Shown here piece by piece: positions 55,434 through 64,000 of a stretch of DNA of 64,000 nt (the first letter of the stretch is position 1; each line of letters opens with the position of its first letter). Below the pieces are notes generated by a model, which had not been told where the DNA came from, made no database searches, and worked only from the letters and a program-made list of their open reading frames with translations. The stretch is from Aeromonas fluvialis. GTDB taxonomy: Bacteria > Pseudomonadota > Gammaproteobacteria > Enterobacterales > Aeromonadaceae. The DNA is taken from NCBI RefSeq assembly GCF_000819885.1, contig NZ_CDBO01000008.1:28640-92639 (forward strand), read 5' to 3'. A program made the translations under genes and the position numbers.

Positions 55434-56579
55434 TCACTGTTGTGTGTAGTGTCCGTTAACCACGGTCCCGCGGACCGTGAAGTCCTGATTGAATACAGTG
55501 AGGTTGGCTACTTTACCCACCTGAATACTACCGAGAGATGAATCCCATCCAATGGCGCGAGCGGGGTAGAGGCTGGCCATTCTCAGGGCTTCATCGAGCG
55601 GTAATCCGACCTGCTTGACCAGATTTTCCACCCCCTCAATCATGGTGAGGGAGGAGCCGCCGAGTGTACCATTCTCGTCGATGCACTGACCATTGCGCAA
55701 AAAGACGGTGGTGCCACAAAAATCAAATTTCTCAAAGCCTTCCGGCGCCCCTGCCGCTGCGGTGGCATCGGTGACCAGCACCAGTCGCTCGCCGAGGATC
55801 TTGTGGGCCAGGCGCACGTTGGCCCAGTGCACATGGTGGCCATCGACGATGATGCCTGCATAGACATCCTTGCGATCATAAATGGCGCCCACCACGCCGG
55901 GCTCGCGGCCGTTCAGGGTCGGGGTCATGGCGTTATAAAGGTGGGTCGCAAAGCGGATCCCGTTATCGAACCCGTCCATCGCCTGATCGTAACTGGCGGC
56001 GGTGTGACCAGCCGAGACCAGAATGCCCGCTTCCACCAGACGGCGGATATGGGCCGGCTCATTGCGCTCCGGTGCCAGGGTGATCTTGGTGATGGCATCG
56101 GCGTTGGCGCAGAAGAAGTCGATCATCTCGTCCGCCGGCTGGCGAATTTGCGCGGCAGGGTGGATCCCCTTGCGCTGGAGGTTGGTGTAAGGCCCTTCCA
56201 GATGGACGCCGAGTACCTCATTGGGATTGGCCGCCATATAGTCGCGGGTGACCGCAACGGCCTGCTTCATGTCGGCATCCGGACTGGTGATCAGGGTCGG
56301 CAGGAAGCTGGTGGTACCGGATTTGAGGTTGGCTGCCTGCATGGTGGCCAGGGTCTCGACCGTGATGTCAGTGTTGAACATCACTCCGCCACAGCCGTTA
56401 AGCTGCACATCGATAAAACCGGCCGTCAGGTTGGCGCCCTTCAGGTCAATCTGTTCGATGCCCGCAGGCAGCTCGGCCAGTTGAGAGATGGCGACAATCT
56501 TGTCGCCCTCGATAAGCACCCCATAGCCGGTCAGCACGCAGCTGCCGGTGTAGAGGGTGCAGTTGGTCAATGCGTACAT
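55434..56579 (-). CDS. nagA: N-acetylglucosamine-6-phosphate deacetylase
   Basis: 381 residues of the amidohydrolase superfamily. [12 protein letters not shown] replaces the classical HxH motif, as in Nag[11 protein letters not shown] carries the metal Glu, [16 protein letters not shown] and THLYNAM hold the His ligands, and [10 protein letters not shown] the catalytic Asp. It removes acetate from GlcNAc-6-P to give glucosamine-6-P. AAGGAG sits 5 bp before the ATG at 56579; a GTG two codons earlier overlaps that site. It lies 9 bp after nagB. Confidence 0.95.
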   Translation of the reverse strand: MYALTNCTLYTGSCVLTGYGVLIEGDKIVAISQLAELPAGIEQIDLKGANLTAGFIDVQLNGCGGVMFNTDITVETLATMQAANLKSGTTSFLPTLITSPDADMKQAVAVTRDYMAANPNEVLGVHLEGPYTNLQRKGIHPAAQIRQPADEMIDFFCANADAITKITLAPERNEPAHIRRLVEAGILVSAGHTAASYDQAMDGFDNGIRFATHLYNAMTPTLNGREPGVVGAIYDRKDVYAGIIVDGHHVHWANVRLAHKILGERLVLVTDATAAAGAPEGFEKFDFCGTTVFLRNGQCIDENGTLGGSSLTMIEGVENLVKQVGLPLDEALRMASLYPARAIGWDSSLGSIQVGKVANLTVFNQDFTVRGTVVNGHYTQQ

Positions 56580-56588
56580 GCTCACTCC

Positions 56589-57389
56589 TTACAGACGGCC
56601 GATGTTAGCGGCTTCCAGCTGCTGGAAGTAGCGAACTGTTTTGACCTTGAGCTCCATGGTGGAGGGCTCGTCACATACCATCATGCCTTTCGGGTGCAGT
56701 TGCAGGGTGGAGATGGTCCACATGTGATTGACGCTGCCTTCCACGGCGGCTTGCAGGGCCAGCGCTTTGCCGTGGCCGGTCACCAGGATCATGATCTCTT
56801 CGGCATCCATCAGGGTGCCGACGCCCACGGTCAGGGCCAGCTTGGGCACCTGCTCCATGTCGCCGCCAAAGAAGCGGGAGTTGGCGATGCGGGTATCTTC
56901 GGTCAGGGTCTTGAGACGGGTGCGGGAGGCCAGGGAAGAGGCTGGCTCGTTGAACGCGATGTGGCCGTCATTGCCCACGCCGCCCATGAACAGTTGGATC
57001 TTGCCGTAGGACTTGATCTTGTCCTCGTAACGTTTGCATTCGGCCACCAGATCTTCGGCGTTGCCGTTGAGGATGTTGATGTTTTCCGGACGAATGTCGA
57101 TGTGGTTGAAGAAGTTGTTGTACATGAAGCTGTGGTAGCTCTCCGGGTGATCTTCCGGCAGGCCGACGTACTCGTCCATGTTGAAGGTGACCACGTGCTC
57201 GAAGCTGACTTCACCGGCCTGGTGCAACTCGATCAGACGCTTGTAGGTATTGAGCGGAGTACCACCAGTGGGCAGGCCAAGAACGAAAGGGCGCTCGGCA
57301 GTCGGTTTGAACGCATTGATGCGGTCAACGATGTAACGGGCAGACCAAAGACCTACTTGGCTGGCAGATTTCAACGGGATCAGGCGCAT
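56589..57389 (-). CDS. nagB: Glucosamine-6-phosphate deaminase
   Basis: 266 residues, the E. coli length. [16 protein letters not shown] binds phosphate, [16 protein letters not shown] has the catalytic Asp, and [16 protein letters not shown] contains the His that opens the sugar ring. It converts glucosamine-6-P into fructose-6-P and ammonia and is allosterically activated by GlcNAc-6-P in enterics. The start is the ATG of MRLIPLKSA, preceded by AGAGGTA. First gene of the nagBAC operon; a NagC-like operator is about 75 bp upstream. Confidence 0.96.
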   Translation of the reverse strand: MRLIPLKSASQVGLWSARYIVDRINAFKPTAERPFVLGLPTGGTPLNTYKRLIELHQAGEVSFEHVVTFNMDEYVGLPEDHPESYHSFMYNNFFNHIDIRPENINILNGNAEDLVAECKRYEDKIKSYGKIQLFMGGVGNDGHIAFNEPASSLASRTRLKTLTEDTRIANSRFFGGDMEQVPKLALTVGVGTLMDAEEIMILVTGHGKALALQAAVEGSVNHMWTISTLQLHPKGMMVCDEPSTMELKVKTVRYFQQLEAANIGRL

Positions 57390-57457
57390 GATGGATACCT
57401 CTGTGTCGGGTTGCGACCGGTTTGGCGGTGGCAATTGGCTAAGACGGATTCAAGTTG

Positions 57458-57472
57458 TTTTACAGCGTAAAT
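57458..57472. promoter_or_regulatory. NagC-like operator near nagB
   Basis: TTTAC-AGC-GTAAA inverted repeat (57459-57471) in an AT-rich context resembling NagC sites. Its centre is about 94 bp from the nagE-side site, a separation suited to DNA looping. Confidence 0.5.
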
Positions 57473-57517
57473 AAAGATTGCGAACTAAGCCACATCTATC
57501 CACCAACTTTATCTTGT

Positions 57518-57539
57518 TTGGGTGATAAAGATCACGATT
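57518..57539. promoter_or_regulatory. CRP site between nagB and nagE
   Basis: GGTGA-N6-TCACG has the full palindromic GTGA-N6-TCAC core of the CRP consensus. It lies between the two NagC-like sites. Confidence 0.8.
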
Positions 57540-57545
57540 ACTGGT

Positions 57546-57570
57546 TTATTAATTTGCGCAGCGAAATAAA
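57546..57570. promoter_or_regulatory. NagC-like operator near nagE
   Basis: TTATTAATTTGCG and CGAAATAAA form an imperfect inverted repeat (centre about 57559.5), like the AT-flanked CG arms of NagC operators. About 100 bp before the nagE start. Confidence 0.55.
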
Positions 57571-57662
57571 AGTCCTAGACTGCCAATCAAGCCTTGATGG
57601 CTTATGCGTCAAACGTGATAAGCACTTAATTTCTAAAAAAACATTAACTAAGGAGAGGAACC

Positions 57663-59141
57663 GTGAACATTCTCGGTTATTTGCAAAAGATCGGCCGTGC
57701 CCTGATGGTGCCGGTAGCGGTATTGCCTGCCGCCGCGATCCTGATGGGAGTTGGCTACTGGATTGACCCGAATGGTTGGGGTGGTGACAGTGCGCTGGCT
57801 GCCTTCCTGATTAAAGCGGGCGCTGCCATTATCGATAACATGTCTGTACTGTTCGCAGTCGGTGTCGCTTACGGTATGTCCAAGGATAAAGACGGTTCCG
57901 CCGCGCTGGCAGGCCTGGTCGGCTTCCTGGTTGTCACCACCCTGCTGAGCCCGGGCGCTGTGGCCCAGATCAAGAGTATCCCGCTGGAAGAAGTGCCTGC
58001 CGCCTTCGGCAAGATCAGCAACCAGTTCGTGGGTATCCTGTGTGGTGTTATCGCCGCTGAGCTCTACAACCGCTTCAGCAGCGTCGAGCTGCACAAGGCG
58101 CTCTCCTTCTTCTCTGGCCGTCGTCTGGTACCGATCGTAACGTCTGTCGTGATGATCGTCGTATCCTTCATCCTGATGGCCGTATGGCCGGCAATCTACG
58201 GTGGTCTGGTTGGTTTCGGTGAGTCCATCGTGAACCTGGGCTCTAGCGGTGCCGGTATTTACGCCTTCTTCAACCGTCTGCTGATCCCGATCGGTCTGCA
58301 CCACGCTCTGAACTCCGTGTTCTGGTTCAACGTGGCCGGTATCAACGACATCCCGAACTTCCTGGGTGGTCAGGCTACCATCGATGCCGCGCTGGCCGCT
58401 GGCAAGAGCCTGGAACAGGTGAAAGGCGTGGTCGGTATGTACCAGGCTGGCTTCTTCCCCATCATGATGTTTGGTCTGCCGGGTGCCGCTCTGGCCATCT
58501 ACCACTCCGCCAAGAAAGAGAACAAAGAGAAAGTTGCTTCCATCATGATCGCAGCTGCCTTTGCCTCCTTCTTCACCGGTGTCACCGAGCCGCTCGAGTT
58601 CTCCTTCATGTTCGTGGCGCCGGTACTCTATGTCATCCATGCCGTGCTGACCGGTATCTCCGTGTTCATCGCTGCCTCCATGCAGTGGATGGCCGGTTTC
58701 GGTTTCAGTGCCGGCCTGGTGGATATGGTGCTCTCCAGCCGTAACCCGTTGGCGACCAACTGGTACATGCTGATTGCTCAGGGTCTGGTCTTCTTCGGCC
58801 TCTACTACACAGTGTTCCGCGTAGTGATTGCCAAGCTGAACCTGAAAACTCCGGGTCGTGAAGATGACGAAGACACCGCTCCGGCTGTGGCTCAATCTAC
58901 CAACCGCACCGAGCTGGCCAAGCAATACCTGGAAGTGCTGGGTGGTCAACAGAACCTGGTCTCCATCGATGCCTGCATCACCCGTCTGCGTCTGACTCTG
59001 AAAGACCGCAGCATCGTCGATGAGCGCAAGCTGAAAGCCCTGGGCGCGGCCGGTGTGGTCAAGCTCGGCGAACAGAACCTGCAGGTGATTCTGGGCCCAT
59101 TGGCCGAAATCATCGCCGGTGAGATGAAAGCGCTGCGTTAA
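57663..59141 (+). CDS. nagE: PTS N-acetylglucosamine-specific enzyme IICB
   Basis: 492 residues. The IIC membrane domain (about 1-370) begins LQKIGRALMVPVAVLPAAAIL and contains RLLIPIGLHHALN and TGVTEPLEFSFMF, the glucose-superfamily sugar-binding and catalytic loops. After a linker rich in acidic residues, the IIB domain (about 415-492) carries phospho-Cys438 in DACITRLRLT. The IIA domain fused in E. coli NagE (648 residues) is missing, so phosphate must come from a separate EIIA such as EIIA-Glc. It imports GlcNAc as GlcNAc-6-P. GTG start with AAGGAGAGG upstream. Confidence 0.94.
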   Translation: MNILGYLQKIGRALMVPVAVLPAAAILMGVGYWIDPNGWGGDSALAAFLIKAGAAIIDNMSVLFAVGVAYGMSKDKDGSAALAGLVGFLVVTTLLSPGAVAQIKSIPLEEVPAAFGKISNQFVGILCGVIAAELYNRFSSVELHKALSFFSGRRLVPIVTSVVMIVVSFILMAVWPAIYGGLVGFGESIVNLGSSGAGIYAFFNRLLIPIGLHHALNSVFWFNVAGINDIPNFLGGQATIDAALAAGKSLEQVKGVVGMYQAGFFPIMMFGLPGAALAIYHSAKKENKEKVASIMIAAAFASFFTGVTEPLEFSFMFVAPVLYVIHAVLTGISVFIAASMQWMAGFGFSAGLVDMVLSSRNPLATNWYMLIAQGLVFFGLYYTVFRVVIAKLNLKTPGREDDEDTAPAVAQSTNRTELAKQYLEVLGGQQNLVSIDACITRLRLTLKDRSIVDERKLKALGAAGVVKLGEQNLQVILGPLAEIIAGEMKALR

Positions 59142-59190
59142 TCGAGCGACTCGCTCACCTCAAGTCTAAGTCCATTGTTGACATAACTAA

Positions 59191-59209
59191 GGGCCCCGCT
59201 CTGGGGCCC
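59191..59209. other. Hairpin between nagE and chitobiase genes
   Basis: Perfect stem GGGCCCC / GGGGCCC with a 5-nt loop but no T-run on the plus strand. It may attenuate or stabilise a nagE-chb transcript rather than end it. Confidence 0.5.
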
Positions 59210-59262
59210 AATATAAAAAAGCCAAGAAAATCCAACCTTTACTTCAAATGAGAGCAGCAGTT

Positions 59263-61926
59263 ATGAACTTGAAACATTCTCTGTTAGCCATTGCCATGTC
59301 TACTGTTTTTGCCGGTCCAGCACTGGCCGCCGATGCCGCCAAGCAGGCCGTAGTCGACTCCCTCGCCAACAACCTGGTGGTTAAGTATGAAGTGGTCACC
59401 AACGACGGTGCCGGTGCAGGCCTTGATTGCCAGGCACTGGGTTCAGAGTGGGCGAGCTGTGGCGTAGCCAAACTGCACCTGACCAATACCGGTGCGGATG
59501 TGACCTCCAAAGACTGGAGCATCTACGTCTCCTCCATCCGTCGCATCCAGCGGGTGGATAGCGACCAGTTCACCATCACCCCGGTGACTGGCGACCTCTA
59601 TCGTTTGACGCCGACCGAGAAGTTCCAGGGCTTTGCCAAGGATGCCACTATCGAAGTACCGCTGGTGGTGGAGTACTGGGTACTGTTCGAGTCTGACATC
59701 ATGCCGAACTGGTATGTCGCCAGCGAAGGTGCCGAGCCGAAAGTACTGGCCAGCATGAGCAACATCGATGATGCCAGCACCTACGAGAAGCCGATGCCGG
59801 CTGATGGCTGGAAGCGCACCAAGGATGACAACAACATCCTGATGAACAGCGAAACCCGTTTCGCCGCCAACCAGACCAGCACGCTGCTGCCTGCCGGCAA
59901 GATTGACAACCAGATCGTGCCGACCCCGATGAAGCAGGTGGTTCAGGCTGGCCCGCAGGTTGACTTCTCCACCATCAAGCTCAATGCGCTGGATCTGCCG
60001 ACCGATCGCGCCGAGGCGCTGAAGGCACAACTGACCAAACTGGGTGTTACCCTCTCCGACACCGGCTACCCGGTTACCATCAAGCTCGGCAGCAAGCTCA
60101 AGCAAACTGAAGGTTATGACATGACCATCGGTCAGAAGGGCACCGTGATCCAGGGTCATGATATCGATGGCGCCTTCTGGGGTGCACAATCCCTGATCTC
60201 CCTGCTGGGTGTTGATGACAAGCTGGTGAGCCCGATGACTGTCGAGGATGCGCCGCGCTTTGAATACCGTGGCATGCAGACCGATGTGGCCCGTCACTTC
60301 CGCAGTCTGGATACCATGAAGAAGCTGGTTGACCAGATGTCTGCCATGAAGCTCAACGTGCTGCACCTTGGCCTGACCAACGATGAAGGCTGGCGTCTGG
60401 AGATCCCGGGTCTGCCAGAGCTGACCGACGTCGGTAGCCAGCGTTGCCACGACGAGTCCGAAACCAAGTGCCTGATGCCGCAACTGGGTTCCGGCCCGAC
60501 CAGCGACAACCAGGGTTCCGGTTTCTACAGCAAGTCTGACTACGTGGATCTGGTGCGTTATGCCAAGGCGCGCGGTGTGACCGTTATCCCCGAGATCAAC
60601 ATGCCGGCACACGCTCGTGCGGCTGTTGTCTCCATGGAAGCGCGCTACAAGCGTTTGATGGCGGAAGGCAAAGAAGCGGAAGCTAACCAGTTCCGTCTGA
60701 CTGATCCGGCTGACACCTCCAACGTCACCTCGGTCCAGTTCTACGACAAGACGTCCTTCATCAACCCTTGCCAGCCGGGTGCTGCCACCTTCGTGGCCAA
60801 GGTGATGGATGAAGTGGCCCAGATGCACCAGGCCGCCGGTCAACCGCTGACCGCATGGCACTACGGTGGTGACGAGGCGAAGAACATCATGCAGGGCGGT
60901 GGCTATCAGGATCCGGCCGTCACCAAGAAAGAAGATCTGGTCGCCTGGAAAGGTAATGTTGACTCCAGCAAGCAGGACAAGCCGTTTGGCAAGTCACCGA
61001 TGTGCCAGAAGATGATCGATGATGGCAAGATCAAGGACGTGGCCGAGCTGCCGGTCTACTTCGCCAAGGAAGTGGGTCAGATGGTCAAGGGCCACGGCTT
61101 CTCTACCCTGCAGGCGTGGGAAGATGGCCTGAAGTACGCCAGTGGCGCCAAGGACTTCGCTACCGACAACACCCGTGTCAACTTCTGGGAAACCCTCTAC
61201 TGGGGTGGCTTCAACGAAGCGATGAAGTGGGCGCACAAGGGTTACGAAGTCGTCCTTTCCAACCCGGATTACCTCTACTTCGACTTCCCGAACGAAGTAC
61301 ACCCTGCTGAGCGTGGTTACTACTGGGCCACCCGTTTCAACGACACTCGCAAGGTGTTCGCCTTCGCCCCGGAAAACCTGCCGCAGAACGCTGAGACCTC
61401 TGTTGACCGTGACGGCAATGCCTTCGTGGCCAAAGGTGACCAGGATCCGGTCAAGTTCAAGGGGATCTCCGGTCAGCAGTGGAGTGAAACCGTGCGCACC
61501 GACGCCCAGTACGAGTACATGGTCTACCCGCGTATCTTCTCCGTGGCCGAGCGTGCCTGGCACAAGGGTGGTTTCGAGCTGGATTACGTGAAGAACCGCG
61601 AGTTCTCCGGCGAGACCAAGTATGTCAACAAAGCCACCCTCAACAAGGAGTGGAACCAGTTTGCCAACGTACTGGGTCAGCGCGTGCTGCCGAAACTGGA
61701 TCAGGCCGGTGTTGAATACCGCCTCTCCGTACCGGGTGCCAAAGTGGTGAACGGTGTGCTGGAAGCAAACGTGGATCTGCCGGGTCTGCCCATCCAGTAC
61801 AGCCTGGATGGCTCCACCTGGACTGCCTATGACGCCGCGGCCAAGCCGAGCGTGACTGGCAAGGTCTACCTGCGCACCGTCAGCTTCGATGGCAAGCGTA
61901 CCAGCCGTGTGACTGAGCTGAACTGA
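59263..61926 (+). CDS. chb: Chitobiase (GH20 beta-N-acetylhexosaminidase)
   Basis: 887 residues with the four-domain layout of Serratia chitobiase. The signal peptide ends at ALA-AD (about 22). A carbohydrate-binding-like domain follows, then the GH20b domain (DIDGAFWGAQSLISLL at its end). The GH20 TIM barrel opens with EYRGMQTDVARHF and has the catalytic pair Asp537-Glu538 in HYGGDEAKN, matching Asp539/Glu540 of the Serratia enzyme. WSETVRTDAQYEYMVYPR closes the site, and a C-terminal Ig-like domain ends the protein. It splits N,N'-diacetylchitobiose to GlcNAc in the periplasm or outside. The ATG at 59263 is set by the signal peptide. It follows nagE by 121 bp without a clear terminator. Confidence 0.93.
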   Translation: MNLKHSLLAIAMSTVFAGPALAADAAKQAVVDSLANNLVVKYEVVTNDGAGAGLDCQALGSEWASCGVAKLHLTNTGADVTSKDWSIYVSSIRRIQRVDSDQFTITPVTGDLYRLTPTEKFQGFAKDATIEVPLVVEYWVLFESDIMPNWYVASEGAEPKVLASMSNIDDASTYEKPMPADGWKRTKDDNNILMNSETRFAANQTSTLLPAGKIDNQIVPTPMKQVVQAGPQVDFSTIKLNALDLPTDRAEALKAQLTKLGVTLSDTGYPVTIKLGSKLKQTEGYDMTIGQKGTVIQGHDIDGAFWGAQSLISLLGVDDKLVSPMTVEDAPRFEYRGMQTDVARHFRSLDTMKKLVDQMSAMKLNVLHLGLTNDEGWRLEIPGLPELTDVGSQRCHDESETKCLMPQLGSGPTSDNQGSGFYSKSDYVDLVRYAKARGVTVIPEINMPAHARAAVVSMEARYKRLMAEGKEAEANQFRLTDPADTSNVTSVQFYDKTSFINPCQPGAATFVAKVMDEVAQMHQAAGQPLTAWHYGGDEAKNIMQGGGYQDPAVTKKEDLVAWKGNVDSSKQDKPFGKSPMCQKMIDDGKIKDVAELPVYFAKEVGQMVKGHGFSTLQAWEDGLKYASGAKDFATDNTRVNFWETLYWGGFNEAMKWAHKGYEVVLSNPDYLYFDFPNEVHPAERGYYWATRFNDTRKVFAFAPENLPQNAETSVDRDGNAFVAKGDQDPVKFKGISGQQWSETVRTDAQYEYMVYPRIFSVAERAWHKGGFELDYVKNREFSGETKYVNKATLNKEWNQFANVLGQRVLPKLDQAGVEYRLSVPGAKVVNGVLEANVDLPGLPIQYSLDGSTWTAYDAAAKPSVTGKVYLRTVSFDGKRTSRVTELN

Positions 61927-61946
61927 TAGTACTCAATCCATAACGC

Positions 61947-61976
61947 AAGGTGGGTCGCAAGACCCGCCTTTCCCAA
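61947..61976 (+). terminator. Terminator of the chitobiase gene
   Basis: Stem AAGG-T-GGGTC / GACCC-G-CCTT with a GCAA tetraloop followed by TTCCC; a stronger terminator lies 90 bp on. Confidence 0.65.
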
Positions 61977-62065
61977 GGGCGATGCTCTATCGGATTTGGG
62001 AAAGGTTGACTGTGCGTGTGGGCCTTTGTTGTGTGTAATTGTCTGTTTTGTTTTTTATCGCTTTC

Positions 62066-62092
62066 AGCCCCGCCTTGTGCGGGGCTTTTTTA
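62066..62092 (+). terminator. Second, strong terminator before glnS
   Basis: Stem AGCCCCGC / GCGGGGCT with a 5-nt loop and six T. The 176 bp after it must hold the glnS promoter; I see no other element there. Confidence 0.85.
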
Positions 62093-62268
62093 TGCATCCG
62101 CAGTGGTTAGCCTGCTTTGAGCGGTTTTTTAGCACGCTAATGGCCCGGAAGTGCCAAATTCAGGTTGAGGCAGCGCCCGTAATGAGGGATCATACCCGGC
62201 TTGACGGCGGGGGGATGAGGGTGCCAGCCGGCACAACTTCCGCCAGTGACGCATTTTTGAGGTGAGCC

Positions 62269-63930
62269 ATGAGTCAGGCGAACAGCCCAACTAACTTTAT
62301 TCGTCAGATCATTGATGAAGATCTGGCCAGCGGTAAGCACAGCAGCGTGCATACCCGTTTCCCGCCCGAGCCGAACGGTTATCTCCATATCGGTCACGCC
62401 AAGTCCATCTGTCTCAACTTCGGCATCGCCCGCGACTATCAGGGCCAGTGCAACCTGCGTTTCGATGACACCAACCCGGTGAAGGAAGATATCGAGTATG
62501 TCGAGTCCATCAAGCAGGACGTACAGTGGCTTGGCTTCCAGTGGAATGGCGAGATCTGCTACTCCTCCGACTATTTCGACAAGCTGCACGGCTACGCCAT
62601 TGAGCTGATTGAAAAGGGTCTGGCCTATGTGGATGAGCTGACCCCCGAGCAGATGCGCGAGTACCGCGGCACCCTGACTGAAGCGGGCAAGAACAGCCCG
62701 TTCCGCGATCGTAGCGTGGAAGAGAACCTGACGCTGTTTGCCAAGATGAAGAATGGCGAGTTCGCCGAAGGCACCGCCTGCCTGCGCGCCAAGATCGACA
62801 TGGCGTCCCCCTTCATGGTGATGCGTGATCCGGTGATCTACCGCATCAAGTTTGCCCACCACCACCAGACCGGTGACAAGTGGTGCATCTACCCCATGTA
62901 TGACTTCACCCACTGTATCTCGGACGCGCTGGAAGGGATCACCCACTCCATTTGTACTCTGGAGTTCCAGGACAACCGTCGTCTGTACGACTGGGTGCTG
63001 GACAACATCACCATCGACTGCCACCCCCGTCAGTACGAGTTCTCCCGTCTGAACCTCGAATACACCGTCATGTCCAAGCGCAAGCTGAACCTGCTGGTGA
63101 CCGAGCAGCACGTGGATGGGTGGGACGATCCGCGCATGCTGACCGTCTCCGGTCTGCGTCGCCGCGGTTATACCCCGGCCTCCATCCGCGAGTTCTGCAA
63201 GCGCATCGGCGTCACCAAGCAGGACAACATCGTCGAGATGAGCATGCTGGAAGCCTGCATCCGCGAAGACCTCAACGAAAACGCGCCCCGTGCCATGGCC
63301 GTGCTGCATCCGGTGAAAGTGGTCATCGAGAATCTGGCTGCCGACGAAGTGCTGACTGCTCCGGCCCACCCGAGCAATGCCGAGATGGGTACCCGCGAGC
63401 TGAACTTCACTCGCGAGATCTTCATCGACGAAGCGGACTTCAAAGAAGAGGCGAACAAGCAGTTCAAGCGTCTGGTGCTGGGCAAGGAAGTGCGTCTGCG
63501 CAATGCCTACGTCATCAAGGCCGAGCGCATCGAGAAAGATGCCGATGGCAAGGTCACCTGCATCTACTGCTCCTACGATCCCGAGACCCTGGGCAAGGAT
63601 CCGGCCGATGGCCGCAAGGTGAAAGGGGTGATCCACTGGGTCAGTGCCACTCACTCCCTGCCGGCGGAAGTGCGTCTCTACGATCGTCTGTTCAAGGTGC
63701 CGAACCCGGGCGCCGAAGAGGATTTCGAAGCGGCACTGAACCCGGACTCTCTGGTGATCATCGAGGGTGCCCGTGTCGAGGCCTCCCTGAAGAACGCCCA
63801 GCCGGAGCAGGCTTACCAGTTTGAGCGTGAAGGCTACTTCTGCGCCGACAACAAGCTCTCCTGCCCGGATCATCTGGTGTTCAACCGCACCGTGGCCCTG
63901 CGCGACTCCTGGGGCAAAGCCGAAGGCTAA
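62269..63930 (+). CDS. glnS: Glutaminyl-tRNA synthetase
   Basis: 553 residues, close to E. coli GlnS. Class I motifs: [15 protein letters not shown] holds the HIGH signature and VMSKRKL the KMSKS loop. [18 protein letters not shown] is the tRNA acceptor-binding region. The C-terminal third forms the two anticodon-binding beta-barrels. It charges tRNA-Gln directly with glutamine. GAGG lies upstream of the ATG. The nagE neighbourhood is as in E. coli, except for the intervening chitobiase gene. The window ends just inside what appears to be the start of its terminator (A-run and AGCC at 63986-63999). Confidence 0.97.
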   Translation: MSQANSPTNFIRQIIDEDLASGKHSSVHTRFPPEPNGYLHIGHAKSICLNFGIARDYQGQCNLRFDDTNPVKEDIEYVESIKQDVQWLGFQWNGEICYSSDYFDKLHGYAIELIEKGLAYVDELTPEQMREYRGTLTEAGKNSPFRDRSVEENLTLFAKMKNGEFAEGTACLRAKIDMASPFMVMRDPVIYRIKFAHHHQTGDKWCIYPMYDFTHCISDALEGITHSICTLEFQDNRRLYDWVLDNITIDCHPRQYEFSRLNLEYTVMSKRKLNLLVTEQHVDGWDDPRMLTVSGLRRRGYTPASIREFCKRIGVTKQDNIVEMSMLEACIREDLNENAPRAMAVLHPVKVVIENLAADEVLTAPAHPSNAEMGTRELNFTREIFIDEADFKEEANKQFKRLVLGKEVRLRNAYVIKAERIEKDADGKVTCIYCSYDPETLGKDPADGRKVKGVIHWVSATHSLPAEVRLYDRLFKVPNPGAEEDFEAALNPDSLVIIEGARVEASLKNAQPEQAYQFEREGYFCADNKLSCPDHLVFNRTVALRDSWGKAEG

Positions 63931-64000
63931 CTCAGTGGGGCAGGGGAGAACCTGCCCTGTGTGATGCCAGACGGTTTGCGCCGGACAATAAAAAAGCCAG

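Overview
The window looks like a chromosomal segment of an Aeromonas species (Gammaproteobacteria). The DNA is GC-rich, protein lengths match their E. coli counterparts almost residue for residue (YiaY 383, DapE 375, AsnS 466, RadD 586, NagB 266), and several E. coli neighbourhoods are kept: yffB-dapE, bioA/bioBFCD, yiaV-yiaW, and nagC-nagA-nagB/nagE followed by glnS. A chitobiase gene beside nagE, a chromosomal EptA of the MCR-3 type and two Dcu carriers also fit Aeromonas. I see no tRNA, rRNA, CRISPR array, intact insertion sequence or prophage. Species cannot be fixed from the sequence alone.

Layout. 1-7.7 kb: a small oxidoreductase, bamE, an iron-dependent alcohol dehydrogenase (yiaY), udp behind a cluster of LacI-type operator-like palindromes, an RluA-type pseudouridine synthase, the C-terminal remnant of a nucleoside hydrolase, a lipoprotein, a winged-helix gene with a duplicated orphan 3' tail, a DUF1523 gene, an unlisted 44-codon ORF and a LysE-type exporter. 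7.7-15.3 kb: two CPA-type cation/proton antiporters flank a cytoplasmic GH84 glycosidase; then a translationally coupled yffB, dapE, M15 peptidase, DUF2897 run and a 100-residue unknown. 15.4-21.5 kb: DcuC and DcuB C4-dicarboxylate carriers, each with an FNR-like box, an M20 peptidase, a PP-loop ATPase and a periplasmic binding protein.

21.5-30.9 kb: asnS, a small membrane protein, a haem-c sensor without an output domain, the complete biotin cluster (bioA divergent from bioBFCD over a BirA operator) and htpX. 30.9-41.4 kb: a MOSC/Hcr-like fusion reductase divergent from a GltD-like flavoprotein plus pyruvate:ferredoxin oxidoreductase operon, then yciA, an EEP-family lipoprotein and grxA. 41.5-50.7 kb: dacB, radD, a yiaVW pair, and a CstA-family carrier next to a BtsS/BtsR (LytS/LytTR) system, probably a pyruvate sensing and uptake module. 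Upstream of btsS lies a compact three-way-junction RNA candidate ending in an intrinsic terminator.

51-64 kb: an HD-GYP phosphodiesterase, eptA behind a consensus PmrA box, then the N-acetylglucosamine regulon: nagC, nagA and nagB divergent from nagE and chitobiase, with two NagC-like operators around a CRP site, and finally glnS. The chitobiase makes GlcNAc, NagE imports and phosphorylates it, NagA and NagB convert it to fructose-6-phosphate, and NagC represses the set. Anaerobic metabolism (Dcu carriers, PFOR, FNR boxes) and GlcNAc/chitin use are the two clear functional themes.
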